Shown: piece by piece, positions 50,909 through 54,967 of the stretch
Layout: every line of letters starts with the position of its first letter
How positions within the stretch are numbered: position 1 is the first letter of the stretch
Assembly (NCBI GenBank): GCA_963923025.1
Contig: CAWUKV010000007.1
Span: forward strand, 1 to 54,967
Direction: 5' to 3'
From: CAWUKV01 sp963923025
GTDB taxonomy: Bacteria; Cyanobacteriota; Cyanobacteriia; Phormidesmidales; Phormidesmidaceae
Length of the DNA stretch: 54,967 nucleotides
The notes under the pieces: model-generated
What the model was told of the DNA's origin: nothing
What the model saw: the letters and a program-made list of their open reading frames with translations, nothing else
Databases searched by the model: none
Translations under genes and position numbers: made by a program

Positions 50909-51514
50909 ATGGCGTCGCTGAGCAAACTCGACATTTTCAATCGCTGGGCGGCGTTCTACGACAGTCCCCTAACCACAAGCTTTTATCAGGCCGTCCACAA
51001 CCGCCTACTAGAATCCGTCAGCCTACCGGCCAACCCTCACGTTCTAGACCTGGGCTGCGGAACCGGCAAGCTGCTGATGCGCCTGGTCGAGGCAGGACCC
51101 CAGCTAACGGGGGTGGGCTACGATTTTTCTCCAGAAATGCTGGCCCAGGCCGAGCAGCAAAACCCAGCCCCAGCTCGCATCACCTACCAACAGGGACGGA
51201 CTGACCAGCTACCCTTCGAAGCGGACCAGTTTGATGCGGCCTTCTGCACCATTAGCTTTCTCCACTACCCTGACCCGCTAGCCGTCCTTCGGGAGGTGAA
51301 ACGTGTGCTCAAACCCGGTGGGGCCTTTTATTTGGCAGACTATACCCCTAGCCGTCTGAGTGGTCAGGACACGCTACAGATCCCGATTTTTGCTGGGGAT
51401 ATCCGCTGCTACAGCCCGTCAGCTAGAACAGACCTAGCTCAGCAGGCGGGGCTGACCGTTAGCCAGCATCAGTATTTGCTGGGGCCGATTCTCTTGACGA
51501 CGTTTCAGGCCTAG
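50909..51514 (+). CDS. Class I SAM-dependent methyltransferase
   Basis: A 201-residue protein from the ATG at 50909; a GTG at 50900 adds 3 residues. Motif I VLDLGCGTGKLLMRL, an acidic-loop region VGYDFSPEMLAQAEQ, motif post-I QLPFEADQFDAAFC, and VLREVKRVLKPGGAFYLAD follow the UbiE/COQ5-like small-molecule methyltransferase pattern. The substrate is unknown. It is 18 bases behind murG, though a link to wall synthesis is not implied by its sequence. Confidence 0.88.
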   Translation: MASLSKLDIFNRWAAFYDSPLTTSFYQAVHNRLLESVSLPANPHVLDLGCGTGKLLMRLVEAGPQLTGVGYDFSPEMLAQAEQQNPAPARITYQQGRTDQLPFEADQFDAAFCTISFLHYPDPLAVLREVKRVLKPGGAFYLADYTPSRLSGQDTLQIPIFAGDIRCYSPSARTDLAQQAGLTVSQHQYLLGPILLTTFQA

Positions 51515-51716
51515 GGGCGTTGGGGTCACATAGCTCGGGTACAGTAAACCCTCCCTAAATCTGGTCATACCAGGCGCAACATCTTCGCCTCTGCATAATT
51601 TCCGCAGAATAAAAAGACACGATAAATTCTGCTGGAAATCGTAGATTCACGCACTGGATAGCTCATCGGCCTGGGGCACCTTAAGACAGGTCGTGAGTTG
51701 ATTAATCGGTTTCTCT

Positions 51717-53471
51717 ATGGGTGCAGCCCCGCCATCACCAAGCAGTCAGCGCGTATTGGCTGCCATTGTGGTTACCGATGCGGTCGGCTTTAGTGCCCGG
51801 ATGTCTGCAGATGAAGAGCGGGCCTTGGCCCTGATTCACAAAGACCTCGACCACATCGGCCAGCTCTGCGAACAGTTTGAAGGGCAGGTCCTGAAGACCA
51901 CTGGCGACGGCTTGCTGATGTATTTTTTCAGCGCTGTACAGGCCGTTGACTGTGCCCTAGCCGTGCAAAAAAGTTTGGGCGGCAACAGCGACGTCACCAG
52001 CGATCACTTCGTGCATCGCATTGGCATTCACCTGGGTGATGTGTACATCAACGAGTCCGACATGATGGGCACCGGGGTCAACATCGCCGCCCGCCTGGAA
52101 GCGTTTGCCCCACCGGGTGAAATTTGCGTCTCCCAGATTGTGTACGACGTCGTCAAAAGTCGGCTAGAGCTGGATGCGACATTTCTAGGACCGCTATCGC
52201 TAAAGAACATCCAAGAGCCAGTCCCCGCCTATCAGATTCGGCCTGCGATCGCGGCTGAACCCGAAAAGACCGACCCGACGCTGCCGTTTGCCACGCGTTC
52301 AAGCCCAGAGGTCACCCTAGAGCAGGCCCTACAGACGCTATCGCAGCACCCCAACCACCTGCGGATCAAAAAGCTGCTGTTTGGGACCTGTCAAAATCTT
52401 TGGGAAAACGATGCCACGGTGCTGGATCAGTTTTCACTGCGGGGCCTCATCGAAGGGTTGGTCACCCGGAACCCTAGCCTGGAGCAGTGTCGCGCCAGCC
52501 TGTACCGAATTGTGGCGACGCTCAACCGAAAGGAAACCTATTCCGAAGTTGCCGAAGCAATCCTCGCAGCTGTAACGCCCATATACGGTAGCCCGTCTGC
52601 GGCTCAGCTGCTGACTCCATCCTCATCGCCGTCCGGTGCAGCTGACATCAAAGACCGCTACCAGCAAGTTGCTCAGATCCTGGACCAGGACGCCCAAAGC
52701 ATTCGGATCAAAAAGGTGTTGTATTGCCTTTGCCATAAGGTTTGGGAAAAGGATCAGCAGAAGGTTGACCAGGCCGATACCGAAATCTTGGTGGAGCAGC
52801 TCTATCAGCTGGCTCCCTCACCCCGAGATCTGAAGTATCGACTGCGCTATCTGCTTCAGCACCTCAACCGCAAAGCCCAGTACACCAAAGTCGTCGACAC
52901 CATCTTCCGTGCCTTTTCGCCCCTCTACAGTGCTGCGGCAGAGCTGGCGCTGGTGTCGACCCCTGGCCTACAGCACGCCAGTGACAGTACCAGCCCGAAC
53001 ACTTGCTTTGCTGCCACGCCTGCTCCGACCCACCCCGAGGCGACAGTTGCCTACTCGGCCCAGCCGCTCACGCCTATTCCCGCCGTCGCCGCTGCCGAAA
53101 TTCGAGATCGCACCGACCTGTTTGAGCTGCGTCTCGACATCATCAAATACTGCAATCCGCTGCGGGCCAAGATTCTGCTCTACTCAACGCTGCAAAGTCC
53201 GTTTACCGGCAGCCCGGTGGAGTGGGCTGTACTACGGAACAAAACGCTAGAAGATTTCCTGCGCGAGGCGTTTGAATACTGCCCCACGTTCTCCGATCTA
53301 GAAAGCAAGCTCACCATCATCTCCCACTGTTTGGACGATCCGAACGAGAACGAGCCGGTGATCAGCGCCATTTTAATGGCGATTGAGCCTTACTACCCCA
53401 AGGTGCAGCCGTCGGTACCTCAAAGGGGAAGTCAGCCCGTGGCGGCAATGGCAGAACCCGCCGCCAGATAG
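51717..53471 (+). CDS. Class III nucleotidyl cyclase with three novel repeats
   Basis: A 584-residue protein. The N-terminal cyclase domain (about 12-175) has the full catalytic set: metal-binding D21 (VVTDAVGFS) and D64 (KTTGDGLL), K60, D115 (ESDMMG, base recognition) and N122/R126 (GVNIAARLE). K and D at the specificity sites favour adenylyl over guanylyl cyclase. The rest holds three copies of about 80 residues (about 214-292, 327-405, 481-565) sharing LRIKKLLF/YxLCxxxW, a central Leu-rich helix, and an LNRKxxY...V..I..A..P.Y end. The third copy is more divergent. No membrane helix is present. The pentapeptide gene starts 16 bases later. Confidence 0.88.
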   Translation: MGAAPPSPSSQRVLAAIVVTDAVGFSARMSADEERALALIHKDLDHIGQLCEQFEGQVLKTTGDGLLMYFFSAVQAVDCALAVQKSLGGNSDVTSDHFVHRIGIHLGDVYINESDMMGTGVNIAARLEAFAPPGEICVSQIVYDVVKSRLELDATFLGPLSLKNIQEPVPAYQIRPAIAAEPEKTDPTLPFATRSSPEVTLEQALQTLSQHPNHLRIKKLLFGTCQNLWENDATVLDQFSLRGLIEGLVTRNPSLEQCRASLYRIVATLNRKETYSEVAEAILAAVTPIYGSPSAAQLLTPSSSPSGAADIKDRYQQVAQILDQDAQSIRIKKVLYCLCHKVWEKDQQKVDQADTEILVEQLYQLAPSPRDLKYRLRYLLQHLNRKAQYTKVVDTIFRAFSPLYSAAAELALVSTPGLQHASDSTSPNTCFAATPAPTHPEATVAYSAQPLTPIPAVAAAEIRDRTDLFELRLDIIKYCNPLRAKILLYSTLQSPFTGSPVEWAVLRNKTLEDFLREAFEYCPTFSDLESKLTIISHCLDDPNENEPVISAILMAIEPYYPKVQPSVPQRGSQPVAAMAEPAAR

Positions 53472-53487
53472 TCAGCAAGGTTAAGCA

Positions 53488-54480
53488 ATGGATAGTCGGG
53501 AACTACTACAGCGCTACAACAGCGGCCAAACTGATTTCAGCCAGCTGTGCCTGGCAGGCATGCGCCTTCGCAACGCCGATATGATCGGGGCTAATTTTGC
53601 CAAGGCCGATCTCGAAAGAACTGACTTCACCTTTGCCTACCTGAGTCGCGCGAACTTTCAAAAGGCGAACCTCAGCCACGCTAACCTCAGCGGTGTCAAC
53701 CTCAACCAGGCCAACCTAATTTTCACGAACCTCAGCGATGCCAACCTGCACGGGGCCAGCTTGCAGGCCGCTGACCTGCGAGGGGCAGATCTGACCCTGG
53801 CCGACCTGTTCGATGTGAACCTAGCGGATGCAGACCTGCGCAACGCCGATTTGAGCGGGGCCAATCTGACCGGAGCCTGCCTGCGGGGAGCCAACCTGCG
53901 GCAGGAACTGCGCAGTGAACAGGCCAATCTGCGCGGTGCTCATCTGCGGCAGGTAGACCTGCGGGGTGCCAACCTAAAAGGGGCCGACCTGGCCAATGTC
54001 GATTTGAGCGGGGCCAACCTGGCCGAAGCCTTTCTCAAAGAGGCCGACCTACGTGGGGCTAACCTTAACGGGGCCAACCTCACTAGCGCCTCCCTGTCCG
54101 ATGCCAATCTGGAGGGGGCCAACCTGCGCTATGCCCAAATGACTCGCACCCGTGCCCAGCGAGCCAACCTCTCTGGCTGCGACTTTACCGGGGCTAACCT
54201 ACTGGAGGTCAACTTTACCGACGTCAAGCTATTGGGGACCCAGCTGTTTGAAGTTGTCCTGATCAAGGCTCGACTGCTGCGATCGGATATTAGTCGGGCC
54301 AACCTCAGCGGCGCGGATTTAACCAACGCTGACCTGACCCACGCTTACCTGGGGCGCACCAATCTGGTCAAAGCCAACCTGACGGATGCCATTCTCTCGG
54401 GTGTGGAGATGAGCAGCGCTAACCTGGCAGGGGCCATCCTGACCGGGACAACTATGCCTGACGGTAAAGTCCACAGCTAA
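53488..54480 (+). CDS. Long pentapeptide-repeat protein
   Basis: A 330-residue protein with the N-terminal cap ELLQRYNSGQTDFSQLCLAG, then about 58 pentapeptides predicting a beta helix of about 14 coils. A loop LRQELRSEQ near residue 138 interrupts the repeats, and a short less regular part (DVKLLGTQLFEVVLIKARLL) lies near 245-265. No signal peptide. The cap matches that of the 48.3 kb protein. It starts 16 bases after the cyclase stop and should share its transcript. The stop codon overlaps the convergent azoreductase stop. Confidence 0.92.
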   Translation: MDSRELLQRYNSGQTDFSQLCLAGMRLRNADMIGANFAKADLERTDFTFAYLSRANFQKANLSHANLSGVNLNQANLIFTNLSDANLHGASLQAADLRGADLTLADLFDVNLADADLRNADLSGANLTGACLRGANLRQELRSEQANLRGAHLRQVDLRGANLKGADLANVDLSGANLAEAFLKEADLRGANLNGANLTSASLSDANLEGANLRYAQMTRTRAQRANLSGCDFTGANLLEVNFTDVKLLGTQLFEVVLIKARLLRSDISRANLSGADLTNADLTHAYLGRTNLVKANLTDAILSGVEMSSANLAGAILTGTTMPDGKVHS

Positions 54481-54967
54481 AGCTCTAGGCTGTCAATCTG
54501 ATCGAGTGCCAGCTGGAAGCGCTGGTCTAGGTCTTGCCAATTGCCATCGCACCCAATCACCGTCACTTCATCAATGCCCATAAAGCCCAGAACATGTCTG
54601 AGATAGGGCGTTGCAAAGTCCACCTCACTATCGATAGGCGTACCCGCTGACGTAATCACAAGGTAGGCAAGGCAGCTAAGCAACCCATCCGGTCCATCCT
54701 CGGTGTAGCGAAAGGTCCGGTCCGGGCGGCAGACCTGGTCAATATAGGCCTTGAGCATCCCTGGCACTGAAAAGTTGTAGATCGGCGTGGTCAGCAGCAG
54801 AATGTCGGCTGCTTTTAGCTCAGCGATGAGCGTGTCTGAGGGCTGTAGCAGTTGCTGCTGTTGGGGCGTTTGCGCCGCTGGGGCGGTGTTCCTAGCAACC
54901 AGCTGTTCTGGGCTAAGAGGTTGTATGAGAAGTTCTAGAGCGTAATTTTTGCTACGCCAATCGCCTG
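54477..54967 (-). CDS. FMN-dependent NADH-azoreductase (partial)
   Basis: The frame is open to the window edge and lacks its N-terminus; 163 residues are present. It is a flavodoxin-fold NAD(P)H oxidoreductase of the AzoR type: ADILLLTTPIYNFSVPGMLK (the FMN loop PIYNFSVPG), AYIDQVCRPDRTFRYTEDGP and LVITSAGTP. Such enzymes reduce quinones and azo dyes with NADH and protect against quinone stress. It is convergent with the pentapeptide gene, sharing four bases at the stops (TAA and TAG). Confidence 0.9.
   Translation of the reverse strand, partial: GDWRSKNYALELLIQPLSPEQLVARNTAPAAQTPQQQQLLQPSDTLIAELKAADILLLTTPIYNFSVPGMLKAYIDQVCRPDRTFRYTEDGPDGLLSCLAYLVITSAGTPIDSEVDFATPYLRHVLGFMGIDEVTVIGCDGNWQDLDQRFQLALDQIDSLEL

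Noticed and set aside
53658..54326. Arg/Ala/Leu-rich minus-strand frames inside the pentapeptide gene
   Set aside because: They are the mirror of the repeated A(N/D)LxG codons; the same artefact is seen at 48529-48741.
1..54967. Mobile elements, prophage or CRISPR
   Set aside because: No transposase, integrase, phage gene, Cas gene or regularly spaced repeat was seen; the only tandem array is the three-copy repeat near nagA.

Overview
The window comes from a cyanobacterium. It carries genes for photosystem I (psaD), the phycobilisome core (apcF), cytochrome b6f (petG), a photosystem II assembly factor (psb34) and a membrane cytochrome c (cytM). The 8-bp palindrome GCGATCGC (HIP1), typical of many cyanobacterial chromosomes, occurs about 30 times by eye in 55 kb where about one is expected. 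The moderately high GC, phycobilisome genes and HIP1 argue against the low-GC marine picocyanobacteria and fit a Leptolyngbya/Nodosilinea-type or related lineage; the exact taxon is inference. No prophage, insertion sequence, CRISPR array or rRNA operon is visible. It reads as core chromosome with a few lineage-specific genes.

Layout. 1-6.4 kb: tail of a histidine kinase, an exported pentapeptide protein, a REC-GAF response regulator, an SGNH hydrolase convergent with a Gfo/Idh oxidoreductase, and a CNNM/CorC-type membrane protein. 6.4-11 kb: tRNA-Ile2(CAU), a small exported protein, pyrE and a CtaA-type copper ATPase. 11-16.6 kb: a small exported protein, a TPR-CHAT protein, nagA and purE. 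16.6-21.7 kb: ammonium transporter amt behind an NtcA-type palindrome, a DICT-GAF histidine kinase broken by a one-base frameshift, and psaD. 22-28.3 kb: trpE, an exported protein, mannose-1-phosphate guanylyltransferase, an LCP cell-wall ligase, a GDSL hydrolase and a small basic protein. 28.5-33.7 kb: glnA with a textbook NtcA promoter, apcF, a ribulokinase-like FGGY kinase, and divergent petG and cytM. 33.7-42.3 kb: a caspase-like lipoprotein, an M28 peptidase, RlpA, an ABC ATPase, a 2Fe-2S ferredoxin, a LysM-M23 murein hydrolase and a small exported protein. 42.4-47.4 kb: a degenerate RecB/AddB-like P-loop protein, psb34, zur, purS, purQ and a sigma-like protein. 47.7-55 kb: a peptidoglycan-binding-like protein, two related pentapeptide proteins, an NTF2-like exported protein, murG with a methyltransferase, a class III nucleotidyl cyclase with three novel repeats, and an edge-truncated azoreductase.

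How the genes work together. amt and glnA (ammonium uptake and assimilation) share nearly identical NtcA-type palindromes, so nitrogen control is the clearest regulatory theme. purE, purS and purQ (purine) plus pyrE (pyrimidine) cover nucleotide synthesis. murG, nagA, RlpA, the M23 hydrolase and the LCP protein cover the envelope.

The most novel item is the 51.7-54.5 kb pair: a cyclase with intact catalytic residues and three copies of an unrecognised repeat of about 80 residues, followed after 16 bases by a long pentapeptide-repeat protein. Other points of interest are the caspase-like lipoprotein with an EF-hand-like loop, the kinase frameshift in a G run, an orphan minus-strand terminator at 10.83 kb, a perfect 15-bp inverted repeat between glnA and apcF, and an N-terminally extended PsaD.
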